DNA of 64,000 bases, taken from positions 32,898 through 96,897 of the forward strand of contig NZ_QPQT01000018.1 of the NCBI RefSeq assembly GCF_003605125.1. The letters are read 5' to 3'. Shown piece by piece: positions 17,004 to 28,200 of the stretch. Position 1 is the stretch's first letter. Every line of letters starts with the position of its first letter. This DNA comes from Shewanella algidipiscicola. Lineage in GTDB: Bacteria; Pseudomonadota; Gammaproteobacteria; Enterobacterales; Shewanellaceae. The notes below the pieces were generated by a model that was not told the origin of the DNA, did not search any database, and saw only the letters and a program-made list of their open reading frames with translations. Made by a program: the position numbers and the translations under genes.

Positions 17004-19718
17004 TTAGAACTTCACTTCACCTTCAACAAACCATTCGCGTCCACGTGCATTGTAAACCGAGCGGTCATAATGTGGCCAAGAGGTGGCCGTTGGATCGAAG
17101 TTAGGACCGGCATCAAATAGGTTAACAACCCCAGCTTTAACCTTAATCGCATCGTTAATGTTGTAACCAGCAGTCAGGTTCCACTTCGTTTGTGACGCCA
17201 CTTCATATGCGCTTTCGTCAAACGCTTCACCGTTATCAATGGCTGATTGCTTAAACGATTTGTAGTACATACCGTGCATACGCGCCGTGTGATAAGCACC
17301 CAGTGTCGCTTCGAAATCTTCAACAAACCAACCTAAAACAAGGTTAGCGCGGTACTGAGGTAAGCCACCATTTTCGATATCGTCTTCGACTGGATCGGTC
17401 GGCGAGATCTGACCTTCAGACAGTAAGATATAGCTACCGTTAAAGTTAAGCTTTAACTCACCAAATTGCTCAAGATCCCAACCGTAGCCAGCAGTGATGT
17501 CAATACCACGTACTTTTTGGAAGGCGAGGTTTTGAGCTACTGCGTTGATGTGGGTGATTTTGCCACTCTCATCGCGGGTGATCATATCCTCATACTGCTC
17601 ATATTCACGCGCCGCTTTGCTTGGGCTGACATCACTGACCATGTCATCGAGCTTCCACTCCCACAGGTCGAAAGAAGCATTAAGCGTATCGCCGCCCCAT
17701 ACTGCGCCAATGTTTGCGGTATAACCGGTTTCAGCTTCGAGATCTTTGTTAGAGCCTGTGGTCTTATCTATGTGCAGTTCTTTACACACTTCATGCAGTG
17801 CTGCGTCATTGTCATAAGCTTGGCCCGGGATACCGCCCATCGCTTGACACTGCTTGAAGTCGATAACCGTTGAGAAAGCTTCGGTAGGATCGCCATATAC
17901 GCGGTGCATATCGGGGGCGCGGAACACACTCGAGACCGAACCACGCACTAAGAGTTCGCGCAGTGGACGATATTCAACGGCAATCTGTGGTGACAAGTTA
18001 CTACCAAAATCATCGTAATCATCGTAACGCAGTGCCGCGTTAATGGTGATGAGATCGGTTACAGGTAAGCTTAGTTCGGCATAGGTTGCCCAGTATGAGC
18101 GCTCCCCCGACCCTGATGAGCCACCTTTGTTTAAGATATTGCCTTTTTTCGACTCAGAATCGGCATCGCTCTGGTAATCTTGCTCTGTGTACTCAGCACC
18201 AAAGGCAAACATCGCATCACCAGCTGGCATCTCGAACGCCATACCAGAGATATTGGCTTGAATGTTTTTCTGAGTCGACTGGGCTGTTTCAAATGGCGTA
18301 TAAGCAGCGTTAGCCACATCGGTATCGCTCATTTTTTCCAATAATGAGTTACCGTTATCTCCAGCAGTCAGGTAGTTATACATGCCAAGCTCTGTTGCCA
18401 AGCCTTGGCTAAACACATCGACATTGGTACGGCCGTAGTTTACCGATGCATCCCAGTTATACTCGTCGGCTAGCATGCCTTCAAGGCCCGTAGTAAAGAA
18501 GTAGTTACGCGTCTTGGTTTCACCACCGCGGCTACCAAATTCACTCAGACGGCGGGCGTAAAAGTACTCGCCGTTTTCAGCATTGGCAAAGTCACCACCA
18601 AGGGCTAACGTTTTGTCTGCAAACGTTTTGCTTTGGCCCGCGCCAGTCACAGTTAGGCTATTACCATCGACTGTGATGCCATATTCATCACCAATGGCCA
18701 TAGGCTCGATATTGGTTACCGATTTGGCTTCAGCAAAATCGAGACGCCCCACAAATGTGATTTCATCAGCTAACTCATAGTTAAAGTTTGTCGAGCTGAT
18801 AAAGCGCGTGCTTTCAGGTTGTAGATCGCGCCATTGTGAGCGGTCAAAGCCACATACGCTTCCAGCCATAGTATAACCAGCATCAGTGCACTCTTGTGCC
18901 GTCAGAACCCGTTGTCCTGTTGGAACCGTTTTATCGTCACGGGTGACAGCGGCAATGCGTGCACCGTATGAGCTGTATGCAGAATGTGGACTGTAAGGGA
19001 CCTTGTCAGTATGTAGGCCAAAATTATCACGGTCGGTTGCTTTAAGTTGCTGGTTATCAGTAAATTCAATAAAACTTGATACGTTTCCGCGATCAGAAGA
19101 GGCACCTAACGACAAGGCGATGCGGTCACTGCCACCACCACCGTTGCTGGTATCGCCATGACGATATTTAATGGCAACGCCTTCGAAGTCTTTCTTTAAG
19201 ATGATATTAATGACGCCACCGACGGCATCGGCACCGTAAATAGCCGAACCACCCGATTGCAAAATTTCGATACGTTGTACCGCTTCCATCGGCAGGTTAG
19301 CCGTATCAACGAAGTTATCGGTACCGCCAGCAGGTTTCGGGTACTGGTTTAGACGCTTACCATTGATAAGCGTTAAGGTACGGTTTGCGCCAGCGCCACG
19401 TAAACTGATTGATGACGCTGCCGGGGTAAAACCGTGCACAGACTGTGTGGTCATCGCGCCAGTTGTTGATGTTAGGCTTTCTAATGCATCTTGAATATTA
19501 GTAAAACCCTGTTTGGCCATCTCGTCGGCACTCATTACAGTAACCGGTGTGGCGGTTTCCATATCGGTACGCTTAATGCGTGAACCCGTCACTTCAATAC
19601 GTTCAACACCACTATCTTCATTGGCAGCATAGGCTACAGATGTTCCAAGTGCGGCGGCAGTGGCACCACTTATTAATGCAAAACGCACAGCTTTAGCCAA
19701 TATAGAATTAGGCTGCAT
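17004..19718 (-). CDS. TonB-dependent outer-membrane receptor
   Basis: A 904-residue outer-membrane receptor. The signal peptide ends at ALGTSVAYA (about residue 32), followed by a short TonB-box-like stretch (VERIEVTGSRIKR). The plug domain covers about residues 50-170 (PVTVMSADEM ... GSAIYGADAVGGVINIILKKDF). The rest is a 22-strand type beta barrel ending in VEGEVKF with a terminal phenylalanine. The frame runs upstream to 19799, but the ATG at 19718 is chosen because it gives a proper signal peptide and follows CAGGGAGA. The long plug form with 'GSRIKRTDMETATPVTVM' is common in Shewanella and Alteromonadales. The substrate is unknown; no iron-box was recognised upstream. Confidence 0.95.
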   Translation of the reverse strand: MQPNSILAKAVRFALISGATAAALGTSVAYAANEDSGVERIEVTGSRIKRTDMETATPVTVMSADEMAKQGFTNIQDALESLTSTTGAMTTQSVHGFTPAASSISLRGAGANRTLTLINGKRLNQYPKPAGGTDNFVDTANLPMEAVQRIEILQSGGSAIYGADAVGGVINIILKKDFEGVAIKYRHGDTSNGGGGSDRIALSLGASSDRGNVSSFIEFTDNQQLKATDRDNFGLHTDKVPYSPHSAYSSYGARIAAVTRDDKTVPTGQRVLTAQECTDAGYTMAGSVCGFDRSQWRDLQPESTRFISSTNFNYELADEITFVGRLDFAEAKSVTNIEPMAIGDEYGITVDGNSLTVTGAGQSKTFADKTLALGGDFANAENGEYFYARRLSEFGSRGGETKTRNYFFTTGLEGMLADEYNWDASVNYGRTNVDVFSQGLATELGMYNYLTAGDNGNSLLEKMSDTDVANAAYTPFETAQSTQKNIQANISGMAFEMPAGDAMFAFGAEYTEQDYQSDADSESKKGNILNKGGSSGSGERSYWATYAELSLPVTDLITINAALRYDDYDDFGSNLSPQIAVEYRPLRELLVRGSVSSVFRAPDMHRVYGDPTEAFSTVIDFKQCQAMGGIPGQAYDNDAALHEVCKELHIDKTTGSNKDLEAETGYTANIGAVWGGDTLNASFDLWEWKLDDMVSDVSPSKAAREYEQYEDMITRDESGKITHINAVAQNLAFQKVRGIDITAGYGWDLEQFGELKLNFNGSYILLSEGQISPTDPVEDDIENGGLPQYRANLVLGWFVEDFEATLGAYHTARMHGMYYKSFKQSAIDNGEAFDESAYEVASQTKWNLTAGYNINDAIKVKAGVVNLFDAGPNFDPTATSWPHYDRSVYNARGREWFVEGEVKF

Positions 19719-20348
19719 TTTGATTCTCCCTGAGAATATTGTTATTGGTTTGGTTTTTATTAAGTAAAAGGTTTTTAAAGGTTTTCTTATATAAATCACT
19801 TCTACTTAACTTGAATATAATCATAGCCAAATAACAACTGCAACATATAGGTTACAGCTTAAGTTGAGAACCCTATTAACGCAGTGAGCTCAATAAATTA
19901 ACATTCTGGTTGCTTTATATATTCATTTACACTTTTTAATCAGATTGATGCCTTAGTTTTATCTATTGTGTGAACTAAATAGCTATTAATAATTTGAATT
20001 ATGTCGGTTTACGTGTCTTTAAAATGCTATTCCACAACAATCAATGTTTTATTATTGTTGCAATTGTTGCTTTTAAAAAGTTTTTTAAATATGTGTTTTT
20101 TTTAAGTCGAGTATTTTTAGAGCTAATTTCAGTGTATCAATGGGGTGCTTGGCACCAATTGTTACGTACATACTCGCTACATAATCGAGAGGGGAAAAGT
20201 AACCTATGGCTATATCTTGTGCTATTTAGTTCAGATCTCTCGCTAAAATGTGAACATTTAACAAGCAAATACGGGTTGGTTTTGTTGTGCCTTAACATTG
20301 TTGTCATTTAAGTAACGAATTGTATGTGGCCATGCTGGCCGTTACTCA
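19719..20348. other. AT-rich intergenic region
   Basis: A 630-bp AT-rich gap between the TonB receptor gene (its upstream side) and the 3' end of the TDT-type carrier gene. A 105-codon TTG-initiated frame (19994-20311) has a hydrophobic, low-complexity composition, no ribosome binding site and no family features. I do not call it a gene. It contains the receptor promoter presumably near 19740-19900, and nothing else was recognised. Confidence 0.5.
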
Positions 20349-21314
20349 TTATTTAGTTGTGCGCATACTATAGAAACGTACATAGCGATAAATAACATAA
20401 CTAACCACTATGCTGGCAATAATTAACTCAACGATGGCGGTTGTTTTTATCCCCATGGCTAAGTCAGTTGGACCAAATTCGTGATTAATCCAGTCATACA
20501 CTTTAAATAAAGCGGTGGCCCCAATCACGAGTGGGAAGGTAAATGCCGCATAGCCTGGTGAAAAAGGCAGGGTGAATAATTTCACCAACGCCATATACAC
20601 TAAGATGGTCATTAATAATGCGATACCTAATAATAATGCCACTAACATGATTGACGGATGCTCAGTGATGTTAAGGTAGCCCGCCAAAGACAAGCTTGCA
20701 GGGGCTGCCATGATAGCAATCGTTGGCTTAGCGGCATCGTCAATTTCACCACAGAAAATTAACCGATATAACATTACAGGTAGTAAGACTAAGTAGCAGC
20801 CTATCCCAAATCGAAGCAGTGCTTGGGCAAGCCATTGGTAGTCGGTGCCGCTGTAGCTCACTGCCGCCACTATGATGCCGATAGGGGGAACAAACCAGCT
20901 CGGCACCATGTGATTGAGCTGAAACTCACGTGCGCGATGATAGAGAAACACTGATAAAAATACTAAATGCAATACGATACCTGTTAGCCAGAGTCCTTGA
21001 CTAAGTTGAAGGTGAAATTGGCTAACGCTGTTAGAAATCACCATCAAGGCCATGGCGAAAGTAGGTAACACACTGCCGATAACTGGGTGTGCTAACTCCT
21101 CTTTTAATATTTGAGGGTGAAGCAAAAATTTAGCCACAAGGGCAAGTAAAAGCACGCTCGCTATCGCCGCGCCCAGTGTTTGTCCTGTGCCATTAAGCTG
21201 AGGTAACAAGGTGTCCCAAGCCCAACCTAAGCTGGCGATAGCCAATGCTAAGCCACCCAATGGGCTGGGTAAGCGTGATGCACCGTGATACACAGAGTGA
21301 ATTTTTTGTCTCAT
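20349..21314 (-). CDS. TDT/TehA-type (SLAC1-like) membrane carrier
   Basis: A 321-residue inner-membrane protein with about ten hydrophobic segments and the order typical of the tellurite-resistance/dicarboxylate transporter (TDT) family. The first span begins PSPLGGLALAIASLGWAWD; later come SWFVPPIGIIVAA (the conserved Pro-Pro-Ile-Gly motif near residue 140) and FSPGYAAFTFPLVIGATAL near 255. Members are TehA-like anion channels or C4-dicarboxylate/sulfite exporters; which applies here is not decidable. The ATG follows a strong AAGGGGGA. It is a single gene between the receptor and cysK. Confidence 0.87.
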   Translation of the reverse strand: MRQKIHSVYHGASRLPSPLGGLALAIASLGWAWDTLLPQLNGTGQTLGAAIASVLLLALVAKFLLHPQILKEELAHPVIGSVLPTFAMALMVISNSVSQFHLQLSQGLWLTGIVLHLVFLSVFLYHRAREFQLNHMVPSWFVPPIGIIVAAVSYSGTDYQWLAQALLRFGIGCYLVLLPVMLYRLIFCGEIDDAAKPTIAIMAAPASLSLAGYLNITEHPSIMLVALLLGIALLMTILVYMALVKLFTLPFSPGYAAFTFPLVIGATALFKVYDWINHEFGPTDLAMGIKTTAIVELIIASIVVSYVIYRYVRFYSMRTTK

Positions 21315-21695
21315 GATTTCCCCCTTTGACCTTTAATTTGTTGAATTATTGCCTCGAACACAGCGTAAAAATCACTTAAAAATGAGTGATAAACGCTTAA
21401 CTCTTCTCTTTAAATGGCATTTTAAGTGGGAAATTTGGATAAGAATATTTGATTTATTTTATTTAAATAATAAATTATATTTATTCATTGCTGTTCACTC
21501 TTCACCTCTGAGTGGTGTAGCGTCGTGCAGATGTCAAAGGTGAATAGCATGGCTTTTATCAGGATGCTTGTCGTTAGCCGATGACTTATGATGGGGTAGT
21601 CGCAACGGAGTTAGACTTCGCTGCTCAGTGAGGCTTAGTATTAAGATGGATGCAGGTTTTGCATGATGGAAAGTAAAGTGTGAAGCTGACTCATA

Positions 21696-21723
21696 AAAAA
21701 ACCAGCCACTAAGGGCCGGTTTT
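21696..21723 (-). terminator. Hairpin terminator after cysK
   Basis: An imperfect stem (AAAACCAGCC with GGCCGGTTTT, one mismatch), with A-runs on the plus strand giving a U-run on the minus-strand transcript, lies about 55 bp beyond the cysK stop. Confidence 0.78.
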
Positions 21724-21778
21724 AATCATTAAAGCGTTATGAATTAATCTGATTATTAGTCCATCGCTATTTTAAGTG

Positions 21779-22747
21779 TTACTGCACGTTTTCAGCATCA
21801 CCAAATTGGCCTTGGAACAACACTGAAGATAAGTAGCGCTCGGCTGCAGAAGGCAAGATCACTACGATGTTTTTGCCTTCAAACTCTGGCAGGACAGCAA
21901 TACGATTAGCGGCAACCACAGCGGCACCCGATGAAATACCTACCAAGATACCTTCCTCTTTCATGAGTCGCTGGGCCATCTCAATCGCATCTTCATTACT
22001 GACCGCTTCTACGCGATCAACCACTTCTAAATCTAGGTTACCCGGAATGAAACCCGCGCCAATCCCCTGAATTTTGTGTGGGCCAGGTTGTATAGTTTGC
22101 CCTGCTAACGTTTGAGCTATAACGGGTGAGTCGACTGGCTCAACCGCCACTGACGTGATCGCCTTACCTTGTACATTTTTGATGTAACGGCTAATACCTG
22201 TGATAGTACCGCCAGTACCAACACCGGCCACGATAACATCGACTTCACCATCGGTGTCGTTCCAGATCTCAGGCCCGGTGGTTTTTTCATGGATCTCTGG
22301 GTTAGCTGGGTTATCGAACTGGCCTAAAATAAGGTACTTTTCTGGCGCCGATTGACGAATTTCTTCAGCTTTGTCGATAGCGCCTTTCATTCCTTTAGCG
22401 CCTTCGGTTAATACTAGGTTAGCCCCTAAGGCTTTTAATAACTTACGACGCTCAAGACTCATGGTATTGGGCATGGTGAGTGTTAATTTGTATCCGCGAG
22501 CAGCAGCAACATAGGCTAATGCAATCCCTGTGTTACCTGATGTCGGTTCTACCAGCTCGATATCCGAAGTCAGTAAGCCTTTTTTTTCTGCATCCCAAAT
22601 CATGTTTGCACCGATGCGGCATTTAACACTGAAACTTGGATTACGTGCTTCTATTTTTGCGAGGACATTACCCTTGCTGACACGATTGAGACGAACAAGA
22701 GGGGTATGGCCAATGGTATGTGAATTGTCTTCGAAAATGTGACTCAT
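21779..22747 (-). CDS. cysK: Cysteine synthase A (O-acetylserine sulfhydrylase)
   Basis: A PLP enzyme that makes L-cysteine from O-acetylserine and sulfide in the cytoplasm. It has 322 residues, as usual for CysK. The PLP lysine lies in the NPSFSVKCRIG stretch near residue 43. The substrate loop TSGNTG is near residue 70, and the phosphate-binding GVGTGGTITG near residue 177. Residues around ILVGISSGAAV close the site. The ATG follows AGGAG. It is divergent from an RDD-type gene. cysZ lies 1.6 kb further on in the same orientation, which fits the frequent cysK-cysZ linkage in gammaproteobacteria. Confidence 0.96.
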   Translation of the reverse strand: MSHIFEDNSHTIGHTPLVRLNRVSKGNVLAKIEARNPSFSVKCRIGANMIWDAEKKGLLTSDIELVEPTSGNTGIALAYVAAARGYKLTLTMPNTMSLERRKLLKALGANLVLTEGAKGMKGAIDKAEEIRQSAPEKYLILGQFDNPANPEIHEKTTGPEIWNDTDGEVDVIVAGVGTGGTITGISRYIKNVQGKAITSVAVEPVDSPVIAQTLAGQTIQPGPHKIQGIGAGFIPGNLDLEVVDRVEAVSNEDAIEMAQRLMKEEGILVGISSGAAVVAANRIAVLPEFEGKNIVVILPSAAERYLSSVLFQGQFGDAENVQ

Positions 22748-23000
22748 GGGTTGCTTGCTCCTTTATTTATATTGTTAAATCATAGTGTTCTTTTGCCAGT
22801 TTAGAAATGATAGTTTCATCTTCGTTATTCTTTTTAGTTATTAATATGTAGATATTTATCATAAATACCCCGCTGCAACTCAACCCGCTGGCCGCTAGCA
22901 AATGTCTGTGGTGTGAGAGGGGCGTCTTGTTAGTTTATAGTGGTGTAAGCCATTAACTATTGATATTAATTGTTTTTTGTTCAATATAGATAATTTAATT

Positions 23001-24230
23001 ATGCCATGGAGCGGACGTGTGAACCTTGATAGTGCCTTTAAAAATCGAGACAAAGATCCAAAAACCATAGTCACGCCGCTGGCGTTTAATATCGCTCCTA
23101 GCGTGTTGTATACGCCGTTAGCATCTCCATTAAAACGGGGATTGGCAATGATTATTGATGGGCTATTGATTAGCGTGTTGGCCGAGCAGGCTGGCGCTGT
23201 GTTTATCTTGCTGGTGGGATTAACCTTATTGATTGAGCGTAAAAGCCATCAATTGGGCCGCGCTTTAAAATGGCTGCTATATGCCGCAATGCTGCTGATG
23301 ACCATCTGGGTGACCAGTGATAACTTGATTGAATTTAAACAAGGCTCGAACAGCGATACGCAACAGTCAGACAGTAAAGACCTCAACACTGATAAACTTG
23401 CACTGGCGTCACTGAAATTATTGCCCGACACCTTAAGCTTAACCCTATGCGAAAGCCGACTTTGTGCCGATAAGCAGTTGACCTTATTGGCCAGTAAGCT
23501 CGCTAATGTAAGCTTGAGCGAGGCTGACAAGCAGCAGATGTTATTGGACATTGTCTCTGAGCTGGAGCTACCGCCTGCGGATAAGGCAGACTTATCTCAT
23601 ACGGTGTCTGAGATGTTTGCCTCTAATATTGAAATTACCAGCGATAGCGCCGAAGCACGCGTGGCAACAGCTGCTGGCGATGAGATCACTGCGAAAGCAC
23701 CACTTTCAATATCAGAAGCATCAATAATATCAGAGTCTAGCTTAACCCAAACAGATGGCACTACAAACGAGGCTATTATCGAGGAGACGCGCAGTATACC
23801 GCTCCCTAATAGCGACTCTACTGACACAAACCGCCGCCAGTCGGATAACAGTGATCACGCGCCTTACAGTCTGTTGGCGTGGGCCAAGGGGCTACTTAAC
23901 GATTTAGGCTTAGGGTTTGGATGGGCAGCGTTTTATTTTACTGTATTCACCGCCTGGTTCGATGGTCAAACTTTGGGTAAAAAACTACTCAACATTCGGG
24001 TGATCCAGCTCGATGGGACGGCCATTTCACTCTGGGATGCCTTTGGGCGGTATGGCGGTTATGGCGCGGGATTCGCCACCGGGTTGCTAGGGTTTTTGCA
24101 AATTTTTTGGGATGCTAATCGCCAAGCTATCCAAGATAAAATATCGGCAACTGTGGTGATCGATTTATCTAAAAAAAGGCTAAATCCGACCGAGCCCACC
24201 AGAGGCACTGCAGCGGTTACTTCCACCTAA
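23001..24230 (+). CDS. RDD-family membrane protein with a large acidic insertion
   Basis: A 409-residue protein in which an RDD domain appears to be split. The first part (about residues 35-110) has PLKRGLAMIIDGLLI, the R..D motif, and two to three spans. The second (about 300-395) has FDGQTLGKKLLNIRVIQLDG, DAFGRYGGYGAG and DANRQAIQDKISATVVI, the classic RDD ending. Between them is a polar Ser/Asp/Glu-rich region of about 180 residues with two close cysteines (LCESRLCADK). The ATG at 23001 is preferred over a TTG 24 bp upstream; neither has a clear ribosome binding site. Its role is unknown. It lies between cysK (divergent) and cysZ (convergent). Confidence 0.8.
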   Translation: MPWSGRVNLDSAFKNRDKDPKTIVTPLAFNIAPSVLYTPLASPLKRGLAMIIDGLLISVLAEQAGAVFILLVGLTLLIERKSHQLGRALKWLLYAAMLLMTIWVTSDNLIEFKQGSNSDTQQSDSKDLNTDKLALASLKLLPDTLSLTLCESRLCADKQLTLLASKLANVSLSEADKQQMLLDIVSELELPPADKADLSHTVSEMFASNIEITSDSAEARVATAAGDEITAKAPLSISEASIISESSLTQTDGTTNEAIIEETRSIPLPNSDSTDTNRRQSDNSDHAPYSLLAWAKGLLNDLGLGFGWAAFYFTVFTAWFDGQTLGKKLLNIRVIQLDGTAISLWDAFGRYGGYGAGFATGLLGFLQIFWDANRQAIQDKISATVVIDLSKKRLNPTEPTRGTAAVTST

Positions 24231-24273
24231 TCGACATTTTAAGCCCTTAATCAATGGCGCAGGGCGAGATAGC

Positions 24274-24303
24274 AAAGGGCACTGCGTTGTAGCAGCGCCC
24301 TTT
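24274..24303. terminator. Hairpin between the convergent RDD and cysZ genes
   Basis: An inverted repeat, AAAGGGC-x-CTGC with GCAG-x-GCCCTTT around GTTGTA, lies in the 97-bp gap of a convergent pair. Confidence 0.72.
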
Positions 24304-24327
24304 ACGTGTCGGGTAAAAGGTGGGCGA

Positions 24328-25101
24328 TTACTCGGGGGCAATAAGGTTATTTTTATAGGCTGCCCGATATTTGTCGACCCACATTGAGGTCGCGCCGCAG
24401 ATGGCCACAGGCATCACGATAAAGTTAACAATGGGGATCATTGAAAACAGTGTGACCGATGCCCCAAAGCTGAAACTGCTGCCCTTGGTTTGGTTGAGGG
24501 CAAACTTCATATCCTCAAACGGCACCTTGTGATTATCGAACGGATAATCACAATATTGAATAGCCATCATCCACGCACTAAACATAAACCACAGAATGGG
24601 CGCGGCGGTTTGGCCAATAAATGGCACCCAGAACAAAATTAAAAACACCAATGCCCGCGGTAAATAGTATTTTAGCTTGATCCATTCTCGGCCCATGATG
24701 CGGGGCAAGTCTTTGATGAGATCAATCGTGGTGCCGGTATTAAGGTCTTTACCCGTTAAGTATTGCTCGACTTTTTCGGCCAACAACCCATTAAAAGGGG
24801 CGGCGAGCCAGTTCATCACCGAACTAAACACAAAAGAGAGCACCACCAGTAGAGTGAGTACCGCCAGTGGCCAGAGTAAGAAGTTAAGCCAAGTTAAATA
24901 GTCGGGTAATTGGCTGCTGACCCAAGCAAACATCTGCTCCAATTGCCCAATGGCAACATAGATCACTGCCGAAAATAACAGTAAGTTGATGGTCAGCGGG
25001 ATAAAGACAAAACGTCTTAATCCTGGCTGCTTTATGAGCCGAAAACCATCGATAAAATAGTTGACGCCACTCTTGGGCGTCGAGCGGGTTTGTTGATTCA
25101 T
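24328..25101 (-). CDS. cysZ: Sulfate transporter CysZ
   Basis: A 257-residue inner-membrane protein of the CysZ/EI24 family, which mediates sulfate uptake for cysteine synthesis. Seen: the N-terminal GVNYFIDGFRLIKQPGLRRFVFIPLTINLLLF, long hydrophobic segments near residues 30-50 and 70-95, and a central amphipathic region ending LPRIMGREWIKLKYYLPR. A QYCDYPFDNHKVPFEDMK motif is strongly conserved in CysZ. The start is set at the ATG at 25101; an in-frame start 15 bp upstream is less typical. It is divergent from smc across 185 bp, the usual arrangement beside smc-zipA-ligA. Confidence 0.94.
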   Translation of the reverse strand: MNQQTRSTPKSGVNYFIDGFRLIKQPGLRRFVFIPLTINLLLFSAVIYVAIGQLEQMFAWVSSQLPDYLTWLNFLLWPLAVLTLLVVLSFVFSSVMNWLAAPFNGLLAEKVEQYLTGKDLNTGTTIDLIKDLPRIMGREWIKLKYYLPRALVFLILFWVPFIGQTAAPILWFMFSAWMMAIQYCDYPFDNHKVPFEDMKFALNQTKGSSFSFGASVTLFSMIPIVNFIVMPVAICGATSMWVDKYRAAYKNNLIAPE

Positions 25102-25286
25102 TGTGTTAAATACCACCGTTAACTGAATTAGCCACGATTGTGTGTCAGCATAGCGCGAAAAACAAGAGCAAAATGAGCCGCTAAGCGATAAAAAACGTTA
25201 CAAAATGCGCCGTGCTTTGCTAAAGTGGCAGCCAATATTCGCCGGAGTTTTTCACGCTCCATCAATGAAGACGACCCGCTGGCTCA

Positions 25287-28200
25287 ATGAGACTCAAACA
25301 GATAAAACTTGCTGGATTTAAGTCGTTTGTCGATGTTACTAAAATCCCTTTTAACCAACCGCTAAGTGCTATTATCGGCCCTAACGGCTGTGGTAAATCC
25401 AATGTTATCGACGCGGTACGTTGGGTGTTAGGTGAGAGCTCGGCCAAACATCTGCGTGGCGACTCGATGGCCGATGTTATTTTTAATGGCTCCTCGGCCC
25501 GGCGGCCGGTTTCTGTCGCCAGCGTAGAGTTATTGTTTGACAATCAACTGGGGCGCTTAGCTGGGCAATATGCCAGTTATCAAGAGGTCGCGGTTAAGCG
25601 TCAAGTCAGTCGCGATGGTGATTCGGCGTATTTTCTCAATGGACAAAAGTGCCGTCGTAAAGATATTACCGACCTGTTTATGGGCACAGGGCTTGGACCG
25701 CGCAGCTATGCCATTATTGAGCAGGGCACTATCTCGCGGCTTATCGAGTCTAAGCCGCAAGAGCTTAGAGTGTTTATTGAAGAAGCCGCGGGGATCTCAC
25801 GTTATAAAGAGCGCCGCCGTGAAACCGAAAATCGCATACGTCACACCCGTGAAAACCTCGAACGTTTAGGTGATATTCGCCAAGAGTTAGGGCGTCAAAT
25901 TGATAAACTGGCCGAGCAAGCTCAAGCCGCTAAACAATATCGTGCCTTAAAACAGACCGAGCGCACTCAAGATGCTGAGCTCGGGGTCTGTCGTTTTGTC
26001 GAGTTACAAGCTCAGTTTGATAATCTCAGCGGCGAAATAGTTAGTCATGAGCTGAAAAAAAGTGAGCTCGATGCCGCGAAAGAGGCACTGCAAAGGGAGC
26101 ATACTCAGCTCAAGGTGCAACTCGATGAACTCGATCAACAAGAGCATCGTCAGGTCGAAGATTTTTATCTAACCGGCACCCATATCGCCAAACTCGAACA
26201 GTCACTAAAACATCGTCAGCAGCAAGATGCCCATCTACATCAACGGGTTGAAGATACCCAAGCAAAGCTTATCCTGATTCAGCGTCAGTTGGCAGAGTTA
26301 GATGAACGCCGCGAACAGTTAAGCCAACATCACCAAGCAGCAATCGATGCATACCAGCAACTGTCGATGCAACTTGAGGTGATTGATGAACAGCTCGTCG
26401 AAGCTGAGCAAGGGGTTGAGCAAGATAGCGAGGCGCACGTCCTCGCGACCCAGGCGCAGAACCAACATCAGTTAACCTATAAAGTGGCGCAAACAGAACT
26501 GAGCCACAGCAAAAGTAACTTGGCGCAAAAGAGCTCTCAAAAAGCGGCGTTGGTAACCCAGCTTAGCAAGCTGAGTCAAGATGATGTAACAACTCAACTG
26601 CAGCAGTTGCAAGCCCAGCGTGATGAGCTACAGATACAATCTGAGCAACTTAACCAGAGTAATCAGCAGTTAAATAGCCAATTAAACGAGCTAGAGCAGC
26701 AAGATAAGTGTCTCACGCAGCAGATAGATGCTCTCTCGCAGTCGCTCGCCGAGGAGCGTGGTCGCTTTAATGTGGTTAATCGTCTGCTGCCCGTAGCGGA
26801 TGCCGATGATGGCAGTGCCTTATGGCAAGCGCTCAACGTGACACCGGGCTGGGAAGTGGCAATCGATTTGGCGCTCGAGGGGGTACTGACCCAAAAGGTG
26901 GACGCTGCGTCTGGCCTTGGGTTTGTCACCACTGAATCCCATCAATGGGGTGGTGTTAGCGCCGCCGTTAACTTGGCACCTTGGTTAGCGCATTTGCGCT
27001 GGGCTAACGAGTTAAGTAGTGCACAAGCCATGTTGCCCAGTATCGAGCAACACGAGCGCATCGTGACAGCCGATGGCTATTTAATTGGCCACGGGTTTGT
27101 ATTGCAAAAAAGCGAGCAGGGCAGCGCCTTAGTTCAGCTTAAAATGGAAAAAGAGGCATTAACCGCCAGTATTGCAAGCAGCGAAGTAACCTTAAATACC
27201 CTGCGCAAGCAGTCACAGCAGTGCGCTAATCAATTGCTAAACTACCGCAGCCGTTGCCATGATGGCGCGGTTAAAATGCAACAAATGCAGCTGAGCCTTG
27301 AGCGAATGCGCAGCCAAATTGACGCCGCAGAGCAGCGTATAGCTCATAGCCGCGAGCAGCGCAGTCAGCTTGAGGTGCAGCTCAGTGAACTCGAGCTGAC
27401 TTTAGTGGACGACGAGCAACGCTGCCTAGCGTTAAGTGAGCGCTTAGCTCAGGATGAGTCCCGTGCTAGCGACCTGATTCAGCAAAGCGAGCGATTAGCT
27501 CGTGCGCAGCAAGAAAGTAGCGCCCAACTCAAACGATTAAAGCAGCAGCGAGCCGAATGTGCTCGCCAGTGCAGTCAGCGCCAAAGCGCGCTGCAAACAC
27601 TACAGACAGACTTGGCGCTCAATCAACAGCAAACACAACAACTGCAACAACAGATCAGTGAACATTCAGCATCATTAGCTTCCTTGAAAGAGCAACTTGA
27701 GGGCAAGGCTCTCTCAATCAGCGATCACAGCGCACAGCAAGTGCAGCAGCAACTTAATGCAGAGCTGGAAATACAACAAAGTAAGCAGCAAGCATTAACG
27801 GCATTACGTGGCCAGCAAGCACACTTACAAAATCAACTCGATAAGATAGTAACAACGCAAAAACAACAGCTTGGTAATATCGAACACTTGACTCAGGCTA
27901 TCAGCACGTTAAAGTTACGACGCGAAGGCATTAAGGGACAAGCCGATAGCCAGCGAGCTTTGCTGGCAGAGCACGAGATTAATCTCGAGGCGGTCAAAGA
28001 TACGCTAGATGTTGCCATTACAGTGGGCCAGCATCAAAAAGCCCTAGAGCGGACTCGGGCGCGCATTGCCCAGTTAGGTGCGATCAACTTGGCCGCGATT
28101 GAAGAATATGAGCAACAAAGTGAACGTAAACACTATTTAGATAGCCAAGATGCCGACTTAAATAAGGCACTTAATAGTTTAGAAGAAGCGATCCGCAAAA

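Noticed and set aside
19994..20311. A 105-codon hydrophobic frame upstream of the TonB receptor
   Set aside because: It starts with TTG, has no ribosome binding site and has the composition expected from AT-rich DNA.
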